A stretch of DNA of 64,000 nucleotides, from NCBI GenBank assembly GCA_947489425.1, contig CANLDL010000002.1, positions 496,001 through 560,000 of the forward strand. The letters are read 5' to 3'. The position numbers and the translations under genes were made by a program. Within the stretch, counting starts at the first letter, position 1. Each line of letters opens with the position of its first letter. The notes below the pieces were generated by a model. It saw only the letters and a program-made list of their open reading frames with translations. It was not told where the DNA came from and made no database searches. Below, one piece after another: positions 18,703 to 28,047 of this stretch. Origin of the DNA: an uncultured Pseudomonadales bacterium (lineage in GTDB: Bacteria; Pseudomonadota; Gammaproteobacteria; Pseudomonadales; Cellvibrionaceae).

Positions 18703-19680
18703 ATGGAACAAACTGTACTTAATTTTGTAACAAGCCCTTTAGTCTGGCTTGCAATCGTCGGATTATATGCCATAAAAAAATCGATTTACTTTGTGCCACA
18801 AAACCGAGGGTTTGTTGTTTATACCATGGGAAAATACAGCCAAACCCTCTCTGCCGGCGTTAACTTTATTATTCCTTTTGTACAGTCAGTGGTAGCCGAC
18901 AGAAACCTTAAAGAACAATCATTAAATATTACATCTCAATCGGCAATCACCAAAGATAATATTACCTTAAATATTGATGGCATTTTATTCATGAAAGTTG
19001 TCGATGCCGCGGCGGCAACCAACAATATTACAGATTACAAACTGTCGGTTACTCAGTTAGCCATGACAACTATGCGTAATGCTATTGGTTCTCTAGAGCT
19101 AGACGACTGCTTCCAAAACCGAGATGCTATCAATGCCAAAATACTTGCAGCAATGACTGAAGCAACTCAACCTTGGGGTGTCATGGTCACGCGCTACGAA
19201 ATTAAGGACATTGAGCCACCACAAACAATTCGTGAAGATATGGAAAAGCAAATGACCGCAGAGAGAGAAAAGCGCTCTGTAATCTTAACCGCTGAAGGAG
19301 TTAAAACCTCTGCAATCACCGAAGCCGAAGGACTAAAACAAGCGCGTGTTTTAGATGCAGAGGCTGCTAAAGCAGAGCAAGTTCTCGCAGCCCAAGCATC
19401 TAAAGAGTCTCAGATTCTAGAAGCAGAAGGTAAAGCGGCCGCAATTTCTCTAGTAGCCGAAGCCGATGCACTTGCTCTTGAAACTATCGGTAAAACAGCA
19501 TCAACTAACGAAGGTGCAAAAGCGGTAACATTAACACTGGCACAAGACGCAATTGCAGCCCACCAAGCGATCGCCGCTCAAAGCACGGTTGTACTTACCG
19601 ATGGTAAAACAAGTGATAATATATCTAACACCGTTGCTCAGGCGATTGCGGTCTCAGGCGCATTAAAAGGCGCGGTATAG
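18703..19680 (+). CDS. SPFH / band 7 stomatin-like membrane protein (QmcA-like)
   Basis: This 325-residue protein has one N-terminal membrane helix (about 9-24), the SPFH domain starting at VPQNRGFVVYTMGKYSQTLS, and a long Ala/Glu-rich coiled coil (about 190-270) used for oligomerisation. SPFH proteins scaffold membrane microdomains and are usually paired with NfeD proteins. An NfeD gene follows after 22 bases, confirming the classical pair. A link to FtsH-type proteolysis is known for relatives and is only an inference here. Confidence 0.93.
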   Translation: MEQTVLNFVTSPLVWLAIVGLYAIKKSIYFVPQNRGFVVYTMGKYSQTLSAGVNFIIPFVQSVVADRNLKEQSLNITSQSAITKDNITLNIDGILFMKVVDAAAATNNITDYKLSVTQLAMTTMRNAIGSLELDDCFQNRDAINAKILAAMTEATQPWGVMVTRYEIKDIEPPQTIREDMEKQMTAEREKRSVILTAEGVKTSAITEAEGLKQARVLDAEAAKAEQVLAAQASKESQILEAEGKAAAISLVAEADALALETIGKTASTNEGAKAVTLTLAQDAIAAHQAIAAQSTVVLTDGKTSDNISNTVAQAIAVSGALKGAV

Positions 19681-19702
19681 CAAATTAAATAGGATAACTA
19701 GA

Positions 19703-20173
19703 GTGGATATTATTCAGTACTTTTCAGACAACCATGCCAGCTTATTATTTTTGCTGGCAGGTATCGCCTTTATCATCGAGCTGGCCGTCATGGGTTTAAG
19801 TGGCTTTGTGTTATTTTTTGCTATCGGATGTTTCTTAACTGGCCTACTGACTTATGCCGGTATCTTAACTAGCTGGGAAAGCGAAGCATTCAGTGTCGGT
19901 GCAATTAGTTGCATATCTGCACTGCTTTTATGGAAACCGCTAAAACGCTTTCAATCAAAAGAAATTCCAGTTGACAGCAGTAGCGACTTAATAGGGCGTG
20001 AAGTCACTTGCAAAGCAGACATAAATCGTGCCGAAGGAGTTGTTCGTCATTCAGGAGTTGATTGGCAAGCTCGATTAAACCCATTAAATAGCGAAGCCCT
20101 TATAAAGCAAGGAGAGCCTTGTCGTATTGTGAAAATAGACGGAACTATACTAATAGTAGAGCCGATCAGTTAA
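19703..20173 (+). CDS. NfeD family membrane protein
   Basis: This 156-residue protein starts at GTG 19703. It has two to three hydrophobic helices (about 13-75) and a small C-terminal beta domain of OB-fold type (SSDLIGREVTCKADIN, GVDWQARL, GEPCRIVKIDGTILIVEP). It lacks the protease domain, so it is the short NfeD type that partners SPFH proteins. The preceding SPFH gene is almost certainly in the same operon. Confidence 0.92.
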   Translation: MDIIQYFSDNHASLLFLLAGIAFIIELAVMGLSGFVLFFAIGCFLTGLLTYAGILTSWESEAFSVGAISCISALLLWKPLKRFQSKEIPVDSSSDLIGREVTCKADINRAEGVVRHSGVDWQARLNPLNSEALIKQGEPCRIVKIDGTILIVEPIS

Positions 20174-20194
20174 TAGTTAAAAGAGCTGCCCCTC

Positions 20195-21079
20195 ATGAAT
20201 AAAAACATGCCCATTGATGCATTACGCTCATTTATAAAAATTGCAGAACTTGGCAGCTTTACTCAGGCAGGAGAGCAGCTAGCACGCTCACAATCAGCGA
20301 TTAGCTTACAAATAAAAAAACTAGAGTCACTACTAGAGCAACCCTTGTTTTATCGCAAGGGGCACAATTTTGAGCTAACACCATCGGGTAAAACGTTAAA
20401 GAAGTATGCAACGCAAATACTACAACTCAACGATAGTGCCTTTGGCGAGCTCGATAGCAAAGCCATCGTTGGTAAAGTACGCCTTGGCATCCCCAGCGAA
20501 TTTGCCATAGTATTACTACCTAAAATTGTCGCCAGCTTTGCACGCGAAAACCCTCAAGTAGCATTAGAGGTGATGTGTGATTTAAGCCGCCACCTAAACG
20601 ATGATATTAAACGCGACAAATACGACCTTATTTTATCACTGCTAGATGAAAACCACCCCTACAACAAACCCAAGCCCAGTAACGTGAGCCAACACAAGCA
20701 CTTTAGTAAAGACGATAAGCTTGTTTGGGTATCATCAGCTAATTACCAAAATAAAGAGGGCGAACCCATTCGTCTTATTGTTGCTCCAGAAGGGTGTATT
20801 TATAGGAAAAGAGCCATAAAACACCTTAACGAGAGCAACATCCCCTGGCAGATTATTTATACCATAATGGACCTATCGGGTATGCAAGCAGCTCTCGAAG
20901 AAGGGCTAGGCATTACGGTATTAGCGGAGCGCGCAGTGCCCGACTCACTCATTGCCATACCGCCACCAAGAGCATCAAAAGAGCTTGGCACTATGGGCAT
21001 AGCACTCCTTTCTGCTGATAAAAAAATGAGCGAGGCCTGCCGAGTGCTCGCCAACCACATCAGAGAACATCTACAGTAA
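20195..21079 (+). CDS. LysR family transcriptional regulator
   Basis: This 294-residue protein has the LysR winged helix (MPIDALRSFIKIAELGSFTQ, QSAISLQIKKLESLL) and the two-lobed effector domain from about residue 90 (GKVRLGIPSEFAIVLLPKIV). It sits 21 bases after nfeD on the same strand and about 210 bases upstream of gcvH, also on the same strand rather than divergent. Its target is unknown; the glycine cleavage genes or the upstream genes are candidates by position only. Confidence 0.9.
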   Translation: MNKNMPIDALRSFIKIAELGSFTQAGEQLARSQSAISLQIKKLESLLEQPLFYRKGHNFELTPSGKTLKKYATQILQLNDSAFGELDSKAIVGKVRLGIPSEFAIVLLPKIVASFARENPQVALEVMCDLSRHLNDDIKRDKYDLILSLLDENHPYNKPKPSNVSQHKHFSKDDKLVWVSSANYQNKEGEPIRLIVAPEGCIYRKRAIKHLNESNIPWQIIYTIMDLSGMQAALEEGLGITVLAERAVPDSLIAIPPPRASKELGTMGIALLSADKKMSEACRVLANHIREHLQ

Positions 21080-21290
21080 AACCTCCTACCGCTACACCTT
21101 TTAACTACACCCACCCTACAACCATCGAACAGCTCAAAACCTTCCATTTAAAATACAAATCCAGAAATTTAAATTATTCATTTTACATATCGATAAACAA
21201 TATGAATAATACTGCCTATCTGTTGCAAATAACCCAAAACACAAAAACTCATTGCCCTATATTATCGAGGCAAAAAGCGGAATCAAATTG

Positions 21291-21662
21291 ATGACAATAA
21301 CCTACTACACCAAAGATCACGAATGGCTCATCATCGACAATGACATTGCCACACTAGGCATTACCGATCATGCGCAAGAAGCCTTAGGCGAAATAGTTTA
21401 TGTAGAAGCGCCAGAGATAGGTACTGCTTGCCAAAAAGGCGAGCCAATAGCCGTTGTTGAGTCCGTTAAAGCTGCTAGCGATATCTACGCACCGCTTGAT
21501 GGTGAAGTAATAGCCGTAAATACTGATTTGGAAGACTCTCCCGAATTGGTTAACGAGTCTCCTGAAAGCGACGGATGGTTCATAAAAATTCGCCTAGCCG
21601 CCCCACTAGATGCCAGTGGCTATATGAATAAAGAACAATACCTTGAATCTATAACCGATTAA
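21291..21662 (+). CDS. gcvH: Glycine cleavage system H protein
   Basis: The lipoyl carrier of the glycine cleavage complex. The ATG at 21291 gives 123 residues beginning [16 protein letters not shown], the family N-terminus; 13 further codons upstream are open but not conserved in type. The lipoyl lysine lies in [21 protein letters not shown] sequence (here [18 protein letters not shown]). It is first of gcvHTP, with gcvT 14 bases downstream. No glycine riboswitch was recognised in the 211 bases upstream. Confidence 0.95.
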   Translation: MTITYYTKDHEWLIIDNDIATLGITDHAQEALGEIVYVEAPEIGTACQKGEPIAVVESVKAASDIYAPLDGEVIAVNTDLEDSPELVNESPESDGWFIKIRLAAPLDASGYMNKEQYLESITD

Positions 21663-21676
21663 GTAAAGGCTTAAGC

Positions 21677-22774
21677 ATGTCAGACTTATTAAAAACTCCA
21701 CTTTACGAACAACACCAAAATCTCGGCGCACGCATTGTCGATTTTGGTGGTTGGGCACTACCGGTTAACTATTCGTCGCAAGTTGAAGAACACAATGCTG
21801 TTCGCAACAACGCCGGTGTTTTTGACGTATCACATATGACGGTATCCGATATCACTGGTAGCGATACACTGCCGTTTTTGTCCAAACTACTGGCTAACGA
21901 TATTTACAAAGTCTCATCACTACCAGGCAAAGCACTTTATAGCTGCATGCTCAATGAGAGCGGCGGTGTTATTGATGACCTGATTGTTTATTACCTAACA
22001 GACGAGTACTGCAGAGTCGTAACCAATGCCGCCACCAACCAAAAGGACATGGCATGGCTCGCCAAGCAAGCTGCATCATTTAGCAATGTGAGTGTCACCG
22101 AAAAATCAGATCTCGCACTAATCGCTATTCAAGGACCAAAGGCACTCGACATTATTCAAACAAAATTTAGCGACGACATTGCCAGCAGCACCAAAAACCT
22201 CAATCGTTTTCAAGGTACATTTACCGAAAACTCTGCCGATAATATTTTTATTGGTCGCACTGGTTACACCGGCGAAGACGGCGTAGAAATTATTCTACCT
22301 GCCAACAAGGCAGAGCAAATTTGGCAGCAATGTATCGACAATAATATTCAACCTTGCGGCCTAGGCGCACGAGATACTTTAAGGCTAGAAGCAGGCATGG
22401 CACTTTACGGTGCCGACCTCGACGAAGAACACACACCCATTGAATCTGGCCTGTCTTGGTCTGTTGCACTCAATGATAAAAACAAAATTCCACGCGACTT
22501 TATTGGAGCTACGGCGCTCGCAAGTAATTCTCGCTACAAAATGATAGGGCTAATACTAGAAGGCAAAGGGGTTTTACGTGGCCACCAAAAATTATTAAAC
22601 AATAGTGAAGAAGTAGGTGAAATCACTAGCGGAACCTTCTCACCGACACTACAAAAATCTATCGCAATTGCTCGCATTAGAAGCAACTGCGAGCTCTCCA
22701 TAGACTCGACACTCCATGTACAAATCAGAAAAAACCAAGTCGAAGCTCGCATTGTTAAATACCCTTTTATTTAA
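21677..22774 (+). CDS. gcvT: Glycine cleavage system T protein (aminomethyltransferase)
   Basis: Transfers the aminomethyl carbon from the H protein to tetrahydrofolate, releasing ammonia. The 365-residue protein shows LYEQHQNLGARIVDFGGWAL at the N-terminus, the NNAGVFDVSHM motif, GRTGYTGEDGVEI (folate site region) and CGLGARDTLRLEAGM. Length and motif order are those of bacterial GcvT. AAAGG precedes the ATG. It lies between gcvH and gcvP. Confidence 0.96.
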   Translation: MSDLLKTPLYEQHQNLGARIVDFGGWALPVNYSSQVEEHNAVRNNAGVFDVSHMTVSDITGSDTLPFLSKLLANDIYKVSSLPGKALYSCMLNESGGVIDDLIVYYLTDEYCRVVTNAATNQKDMAWLAKQAASFSNVSVTEKSDLALIAIQGPKALDIIQTKFSDDIASSTKNLNRFQGTFTENSADNIFIGRTGYTGEDGVEIILPANKAEQIWQQCIDNNIQPCGLGARDTLRLEAGMALYGADLDEEHTPIESGLSWSVALNDKNKIPRDFIGATALASNSRYKMIGLILEGKGVLRGHQKLLNNSEEVGEITSGTFSPTLQKSIAIARIRSNCELSIDSTLHVQIRKNQVEARIVKYPFI

Positions 22775-22819
22775 CCTATGAAACTGCAACTAACTTTTAA
22801 AAACTTACAGAGAATTTCC

Positions 22820-25672
22820 ATGAACAATCAGCAAACTAATCAATTTCAATATCGCCACATTGGCCCTCAACAAGACGATATTGATAGCATGTTGCAAAGT
22901 TTGGGTTATAGTGATTTAGACGAGCTAACAAAGGCAATCGTCCCCACAGCTATTGCCGACAATTTACCACTAGAGCTCAATAAAGCGCTAACAGAAGAGC
23001 AAGCACTTAAAGAATTACACGGCATTGCCAGACAAAATAAAATATTCACCTCACTCATTGGCCAGGGCTACTATGGCACCTACACGCCCGCAGTTATTCA
23101 ACGCAATGTACTAAGAAACCCAGCTTGGTATACAGCCTATACACCTTACCAACCAGAGATCTCGCAAGGCCGTCTGGAAGCACTATTTTATTTCCAAACT
23201 ATGGTCACCGAACTTACTGGCATGGATATCGCCAACGCCTCATTACTCGATGAAGGCACAGCAGCAGCCGAGGCAATGGCACTTTGTCATCGCGCAGGGC
23301 GCGGGAAAAAAAATACATTTTTAGTCTCGCGCTTTTGCCATCCACAAACAAAAACGATTTTAGAAACTCGCGCAGCACCGCTGCATATTAAGCTCGTAGA
23401 ATTTGACGAAACTCAAGACATTCAAGACTGGGATGACGTCTTTGGTTTACTCGTGCAATACCCAAGCACTTATGGCGATGTATTTGATTTAACAGCACTC
23501 AGCAAAGCCGCACATGAACACAAAGCCATGATGGTATTCGCAGCAGACTTACTCGCGCTCACACTACTTACACCACCCTCGCAACTCGGTGCCGATATCG
23601 TTATTGGCAATACACAACGCTTTGGCGTACCCATGGGTTTTGGTGGCCCACATGCTGCATTTTTTGCCACCACAAAAAAACACCAACGTTCTATGCCCGG
23701 GCGCTTGGTCGGGCAATCTATCGATGCCGACAACAAGCCTGCTTACCGCTTAACCTTACAAACACGCGAGCAACATATACGCCGCGAAAAAGCGACATCT
23801 AACATTTGTACCGCGCAAGCCTTACTTGCGATGATGGCCACTTTTTACGCCTGCTACCACGGGCCATCGGGTTTAAAAACTATTGCAAAACGTGTGCACG
23901 GATTAACAAGCACACTTGCACAGGTGTTAACAAACAACAACATAACTTTGCTAAACGCAACTCACTTCGACACGCTACATATTGCCGTTAATAATGTTGA
24001 GGGTATTGTGCGAAAAGCGCAGAACGACGTATACAACATTAATGCAAAAGACAACAGCATTACACTGTCTCTCGACGAGACCAATACCCTCGCCGAGGTA
24101 CAAACGATTCTCTCTTGGTTTGATATTTCACTGACAGAAGACGAACTCACCGATATTTATAACGCGCTAGCGACCGATGCCTATTTACCCGATAATTTTT
24201 TACGCAGCGATAACTTTTTAAGCCAAGAAGCTTTTAATAGCCATCACAGCGAAACCGAAATGATGCGCTACTTGCGCCGCTTGTCCGATAAAGATATTGC
24301 CCTTGATCGTTCCATGATTCCTTTAGGCTCATGCACAATGAAGCTCAATGCCGCAAGTGAAATGGAACCCGTCACTTGGCCTGAGTTTGCCAATATTCAT
24401 CCTTTTGCACCCAACTCACAAACCCGTGGCTATCAAATTATGATCAAGCAGCTCGAAGAGATGTTGTGTGCTGCCACAGGTTACGATGCCTTATCGCTAC
24501 AGCCCAATGCAGGCTCACAGGGTGAATACGCAGGCCTACTTGCTATCAAGGCTTACCATGAATCACGTGGTGATTTTGAGCGCGATATTTGTTTAATACC
24601 CAGCTCTGCACATGGTACTAACCCGGCTAGTGCGCAGATGGCCAATATGAAAGTCGTCGTCGTCGATTGCCTCGATGAAGGTGATGTCGACATTAATGAT
24701 CTTAAAGAAAAAATTGCTGCCTACCCCAATAAAATCGCCGCAATTATGATTACCTACCCTTCAACCCACGGCGTGTTTGAAGATGACGTAACCGACGTGT
24801 GCGAGTTGATTCACAAAGCAGGCGGCCAAGTGTATATCGATGGTGCTAACTTAAATGCGCTCGTTGGTGTCGCCAAGCCCGGCAAATTTGGTGGCGATGT
24901 TTCTCATTTAAATTTGCACAAAACATTTTGTATTCCGCATGGCGGCGGCGGCCCCGGCGTTGGCCCCATTGGCGTTGGCAAACACCTAGAGCCTTTTTTA
25001 CCCAAAGATAATATTAATGCAAATCGTCAAGGCGCCGCGGTTAGCGCAGCACCTTTTGGCAGTGCATCTATTTTGCCAATATCGTGGATGTATATGCGTA
25101 TGATGGGTGCGAACGGATTACGTCGTGCAACACAAGTGGCTATTTTAAACGCGAATTTTATTGCCAAAGAACTCAGCGATAAATTCCCCATTTTATTTAC
25201 CGGCAACAATGGCTTAGTCGCACACGAATGTATTATTGATACACGCCCGCTAAAAGAATTTGATATTAGCGTTGACGATATTGCCAAGCGCTTAATTGAC
25301 TTTGGGTTTCATGCACCAACGATGAGTTTTCCGGTCGCAGGGACATTAATGATAGAACCCACCGAGAGCGAAAGTCTCGACGAGATAAATCGCTTTTGTC
25401 GCGCAATGAGCATTATTCATAAAGAGTGTATGCAAATAAAAAATGGCGAACTACCTAAAGACAACAACCCTCTATCCAATGCACCGCATACTGCAGAGTT
25501 TTTATTAAGGAGCGATAGCGATATCAGTTACTCGCGCGAGCAGGCGGTGTATCCCGACGAGCAAGCCGATAGAAGCGCCAAATATTGGCCACCCGTTGGA
25601 CGAGTAGATAATGTGTATGGTGATAAAAATTTACTATGCTCTTGCCCGAGTATAACTGACTACCAAGAATAG
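22820..25672 (+). CDS. gcvP: Glycine dehydrogenase (decarboxylating), P protein
   Basis: PLP-dependent decarboxylation of glycine onto the H protein. I favour the ATG at 22820 (950 residues; [20 protein letters not shown]), since the RHIGP motif is close to the start in relatives; an in-frame ATG at 22778 adds 14 residues without a ribosome site. The fused two-halves architecture is complete, with the PLP lysine in [20 protein letters not shown] and [12 protein letters not shown] in the C-terminal half. It ends the gcvHTP operon with a hairpin over its stop codon. Confidence 0.96.
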   Translation: MNNQQTNQFQYRHIGPQQDDIDSMLQSLGYSDLDELTKAIVPTAIADNLPLELNKALTEEQALKELHGIARQNKIFTSLIGQGYYGTYTPAVIQRNVLRNPAWYTAYTPYQPEISQGRLEALFYFQTMVTELTGMDIANASLLDEGTAAAEAMALCHRAGRGKKNTFLVSRFCHPQTKTILETRAAPLHIKLVEFDETQDIQDWDDVFGLLVQYPSTYGDVFDLTALSKAAHEHKAMMVFAADLLALTLLTPPSQLGADIVIGNTQRFGVPMGFGGPHAAFFATTKKHQRSMPGRLVGQSIDADNKPAYRLTLQTREQHIRREKATSNICTAQALLAMMATFYACYHGPSGLKTIAKRVHGLTSTLAQVLTNNNITLLNATHFDTLHIAVNNVEGIVRKAQNDVYNINAKDNSITLSLDETNTLAEVQTILSWFDISLTEDELTDIYNALATDAYLPDNFLRSDNFLSQEAFNSHHSETEMMRYLRRLSDKDIALDRSMIPLGSCTMKLNAASEMEPVTWPEFANIHPFAPNSQTRGYQIMIKQLEEMLCAATGYDALSLQPNAGSQGEYAGLLAIKAYHESRGDFERDICLIPSSAHGTNPASAQMANMKVVVVDCLDEGDVDINDLKEKIAAYPNKIAAIMITYPSTHGVFEDDVTDVCELIHKAGGQVYIDGANLNALVGVAKPGKFGGDVSHLNLHKTFCIPHGGGGPGVGPIGVGKHLEPFLPKDNINANRQGAAVSAAPFGSASILPISWMYMRMMGANGLRRATQVAILNANFIAKELSDKFPILFTGNNGLVAHECIIDTRPLKEFDISVDDIAKRLIDFGFHAPTMSFPVAGTLMIEPTESESLDEINRFCRAMSIIHKECMQIKNGELPKDNNPLSNAPHTAEFLLRSDSDISYSREQAVYPDEQADRSAKYWPPVGRVDNVYGDKNLLCSCPSITDYQE

Positions 25673-25694
25673 TCTCTTTACGAGACTACTTTTT
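25670..25694 (+). terminator. Hairpin terminator after gcvP
   Basis: Arms TAGTCTC (25670-25676) and GAGACTA (25682-25688) flank TTTAC, followed by CTTTTT. The left arm begins with the gcvP stop codon itself. The U-tract lies within the 3' end of the convergent dehydrogenase gene. Confidence 0.75.
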
Positions 25695-26479
25695 CTCCAT
25701 CGTTTTACGAGAAATTTTTAGCACAATTTTACGTGGCAAAAATGGCACTATCCAGTTAAGCATAAATCCTAAAGCCAGCTCATTAAATGCGATGAGCTGG
25801 CCACGCTCCATTGCTTTATAACCACAAAGTGCTACCGACTCTGGCGTTTTTGCTTTATCAAAAACTTCAACACCCTCTAGATTGGCTGCCTCAATAAACC
25901 CGGTAGCAACAGGGCCCGGGCAAAGTGCTGTCACCGTAACATTATACTCGGCGACCTCTTCGGCTACCGCTTGACTAAAAGAAGTCACGTACGCTTTTGT
26001 TGCATAATAAACTGCCTGCAAAGGACCGGGTAAAAACGATGCCGTCGACGAAATATTTAGTACTTTACCACGCTTACGTTCAACCATGCCTGACAAATAA
26101 TAATGAGTGAGGCTTGAGAGCGTGATCATATTCAATTGCATCATGGCTTGCTCATCTTGTAAATTGCGCTCATAAAAAAACCATGCCCACCAAAAGCCGC
26201 ATTATTAATAAGCACATCGATCTGTAAACCAAGCGCTTGTGTTTTTTCAAAAACCTTACGCGCAGACTCCACTAGCGATAAATCTTCAATAATTACCGTG
26301 ACTGCAACTTGATACTCACGCTCCAATTCAATCTTAAGTGCTTCCAGCTTATCTTTCGAACGGGCAACGAGCACAAGGTCGCCACCTTTTTTTGCATGAA
26401 TCCTAGCAAGCTCTAAACCAATACCGCCCGATGCACCGGTGATTAACGCTATTCCAATATTGTTCATAATAGGGGCCAT
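25686..26479 (-). pseudogene. Short-chain dehydrogenase/reductase split by a one-base deletion in a homopolymer
   Basis: Two abutting minus-strand frames form one SDR. The first (from ATG 26479) has the NAD(P) site ALITGASGGIGLELARIHAK and DVLINNAAFGGHGFF; the second holds NISSTASFLPGPLQA, the catalytic YYATKAY and CPGPVATGF. The frames meet at a run of seven A on the plus strand (26174-26180, T on the coding strand). Eight T would restore GFFYERNLQDEQAMMQLN, which fits the family. Either the gene is broken, the run slips (phase variation or slippage), or the base was lost in sequencing. As read, the product stops after about 112 residues without the catalytic Tyr/Lys. Confidence 0.88.
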
Positions 26480-26559
26480 CAAACTAGCAAAAAACTAATC
26501 ATTAAATAAATGTTAATAATAAAATAGATAGGCCGTATAGATTTATCAGAGGATATTCT

Positions 26560-27465
26560 CTACTTAGCAATAAAACGGTTACGGCCAGATTTTTTAGCTT
26601 TATAAAGTAACTCATCTGCACATTCGATAAGTTGCGAAGAGGGAGAATCGATCGCTGGAATGACAGTGCATACCCCAGCGCTTACAGTCACCACATCGGA
26701 AATTCTAGATTTTTCATGGGGAATTTTTTCTTCACGAACAACACTCAAACATTTCTCAGCAAGTAGGGCAACTTTTTCTTGGCTAACTTCGGGCAGCAAC
26801 AACACAAATTCCTCGCCACCATAGCGACTGGCTAAATCCATTGAGCGCTTAGATACCTTCCTTAAAAGCTTAGCAATAATCTTAAGGCACTCATCACCTT
26901 GTTGATGCCCATAGAAGTCGTTATATTGCTTAAAAAAATCAATATCAATCATAATGAGCGACAATGGTGTTTGTTTCCTTTGTGCTCTCTGCCATTCTTT
27001 TTCGAGCGTCATGTCAAACATACGTCGGTTGGCGATATTGGTTAAGCCATCTTTAAACGACAATAGTTCTAGTTTTTTGTATAAACGCTCAAGCCTTCTT
27101 TCAGATTTTTTACTGGCTGTGATATCTTCGACGCTTGACCAAATATATTGCCCACCCTCTATAGTAACCACCTGCCCTGACAACCTAACAGGTATCAGAC
27201 GCCCATCCTTATGGATATATTCTTTCTCAAAAGGCCCGTATTTCCCTGTTTTCTCTAAATTTTCTAAAAGGTCAAGCTCTTCATCTTTATATTTTTCAGG
27301 TGTGATATCCCAATAACTCAACTTCAATGTTTGCTTAATCGTTAAGCCAATAATATCTGCATACGCTTTATTAACATCAACAAGCTTACCATTCATTCTA
27401 CAAAGCGCTAAACCAATAACAGCTTCTTCAAATAAAATACGATAGTATTTAGAATCTTTATGCAT
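26560..27465 (-). CDS. PAS-GGDEF diguanylate cyclase
   Basis: This 301-residue soluble protein has a PAS domain (about 5-118; FEEAVIGLALCRMNGKLVDV, YIHKDGRLIPVRLSGQVV, WSSVEDIT) joined by a short coiled linker to a GGDEF domain (about 135-300). The signature RYGGEEF is intact, FKDGLTNIANRRMFD and MIDIDFFKQYND are present, and RSMD lies at the usual I-site distance upstream. It is expected to make c-di-GMP with product inhibition. It is the only clear cyclase in the window with an intact I-site. Confidence 0.92.
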   Translation of the reverse strand: MHKDSKYYRILFEEAVIGLALCRMNGKLVDVNKAYADIIGLTIKQTLKLSYWDITPEKYKDEELDLLENLEKTGKYGPFEKEYIHKDGRLIPVRLSGQVVTIEGGQYIWSSVEDITASKKSERRLERLYKKLELLSFKDGLTNIANRRMFDMTLEKEWQRAQRKQTPLSLIMIDIDFFKQYNDFYGHQQGDECLKIIAKLLRKVSKRSMDLASRYGGEEFVLLLPEVSQEKVALLAEKCLSVVREEKIPHEKSRISDVVTVSAGVCTVIPAIDSPSSQLIECADELLYKAKKSGRNRFIAK

Positions 27466-28001
27466 AAAAAATGCAATCCCTGTAACTCAAAAGAATAACA
27501 ATTATTATTATTTTTAATTTTATTACTTATTGAAGAAGTGTAACACTAAATGCACATAGATAAGCTGAATAAAATAAATTAGTTACATTAAAATAAATAC
27601 TATGCCAAAAGAAATATCACTAAAAAAACAGATAAAGATGGAAATAAAGGACAATCAAAAAGCAGACACCAAACTTAAATGCACACAGCTACTTAAGCAG
27701 CAATTAAAGTTATATATATCACACATCCGCACTAATGAACGTATTAATATCGTCACTGTTCTCAGAACACCTTGTTAAAAATATTCAGGCTATGCTCCCA
27801 TTTTTTAACGAAATACTATAATTCGGTAAGCAGTCTTCACCTTAGTGTAAGATACGTGAATTAATAATTAAAACCATACTTGTTTTATAACAAAAAAATA
27901 ATACCGCGACTGGAATGGGGCAGCATATAATCTTTTTTAACTGTTTTGATAAGTGATAAACAATGAGGAAGTGCACATAATGCGCCGAAAAGAGAGGTAA
28001 A
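27466..28001. other. AT-rich intergenic region
   Basis: This 536-base gap between the cyclase start and the lipoprotein terminator is AT-rich. It must hold the promoter of the PAS-GGDEF gene. A 58-codon open frame (27602-27778, +) rich in Lys has no ribosome site and is not called. No RNA gene or repeat was recognised. Confidence 0.5.
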
Positions 28002-28030
28002 AAAAGCCCTGAAATATCAGGGCTTTTAAA
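28002..28030. terminator. Perfect 10-bp hairpin terminator after the lipoprotein gene
   Basis: Arms AAAAGCCCTG and CAGGGCTTTT with a 6-base loop. On the minus strand it follows the lipoprotein gene within about 20 bases and ends in a U-run. The symmetrical A/T ends would also work on the plus strand. Confidence 0.9.
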
Positions 28031-28047
28031 CTAGGTTTATTTTTTAT

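Noticed and set aside
21080..21290. Glycine riboswitch before gcvH
   Set aside because: The region is AT-rich and I see none of the conserved tandem-aptamer sequence; its absence is itself only a visual judgement.
27602..27778. 58-codon Lys-rich frame in the intergenic gap
   Set aside because: No ribosome site, no recognised motif, and AT-rich sequence makes chance frames likely.
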